Source: an uncultured Ruminococcus sp.
GTDB taxonomy: Bacteria; Bacillota_A; Clostridia; Oscillospirales; Acutalibacteraceae
Direction of reading: 5' to 3'
NCBI GenBank assembly: GCA_902798605.1
Contig: CADBXH010000009.1
Coordinates: 1 to 32,782, forward strand
DNA length: 32,782 nt
Shown here: positions 32,765 through 32,782 of the stretch, piece by piece
How the letters are laid out: every line of letters starts with the position of its first letter
Numbering within the stretch: position 1 is the first letter of the stretch
Position numbers and translations under genes: made by a program
Notes under the pieces: generated by a model
What the model saw: the letters and a program-made list of their open reading frames with translations, nothing else
Databases searched by the model: none
What the model was told of the DNA's origin: nothing

Positions 32765-32782
32765 GATGTAAATCTGGTCGTA

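Overview
The window looks like a chromosomal segment of a moderate-GC Firmicute, most likely a gut Clostridium of the Oscillospiraceae/Ruminococcus type. This is inferred from AGGAGG-type ribosome binding sites with some TTG starts, a V-type (not F-type) ATPase operon, a PcrA helicase, CCA-encoding tRNAs, a YhgE/Pip protein and the SpoIIE/STAS families. No phage, insertion sequence or CRISPR array is visible.

Left part (1-7.3 kb): a frame-disrupted pnp (PNPase); a small C39-like cysteine peptidase-fold protein facing ilvE across a bidirectional terminator; a P-loop/CYTH fusion translationally coupled to a CrcB/FluC fluoride channel; a tRNA cluster (Arg-TCT, His-GTG, Lys-TTT) behind a consensus promoter and followed by the 3' stub of a fourth tRNA; an AT-rich palindromic repeat; and a BASS-type transporter with its terminator.

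Middle (7.3-16.9 kb): the most unusual part. One apparent operon (promoter 7343-7371, terminator 16871-16902) encodes, in order, an unknown multi-pass membrane protein, a membrane SpoIIE phosphatase fused to an RsbW-like kinase domain, a MATE transporter fused to a second RsbW-like domain, a STAS anti-anti-sigma-like protein, an adenylation-carrier-condensation (A-T-C) NRPS-like enzyme, and a type-B carboxylesterase with a C-terminal membrane anchor. All parts of a partner-switching circuit are present except a sigma factor. I infer that the circuit may control synthesis or export of a small molecule made by the NRPS-like enzyme.

Right part (17-32.8 kb): an acidic two-TM protein and a YhgE/Pip protein run, without visible terminator or promoter, into a nine-gene V-type ATPase operon (H-C-I-K-F-E-A-B-D) ending at a strong bidirectional terminator. 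Then come a convergent zinc-ribbon protein, divergently promoted pcrA with a leader hairpin, a beta-lactamase-fold lipoprotein whose catalytic motifs are all substituted, and the start of an unknown gene whose frame breaks close to the window end.

Two apparent small frameshifts (pnp and the last gene) and the tRNA stub mean assembly error should be excluded before these are read as biology. Residue numbers were counted by hand and family assignments come from motif recognition, not searches.
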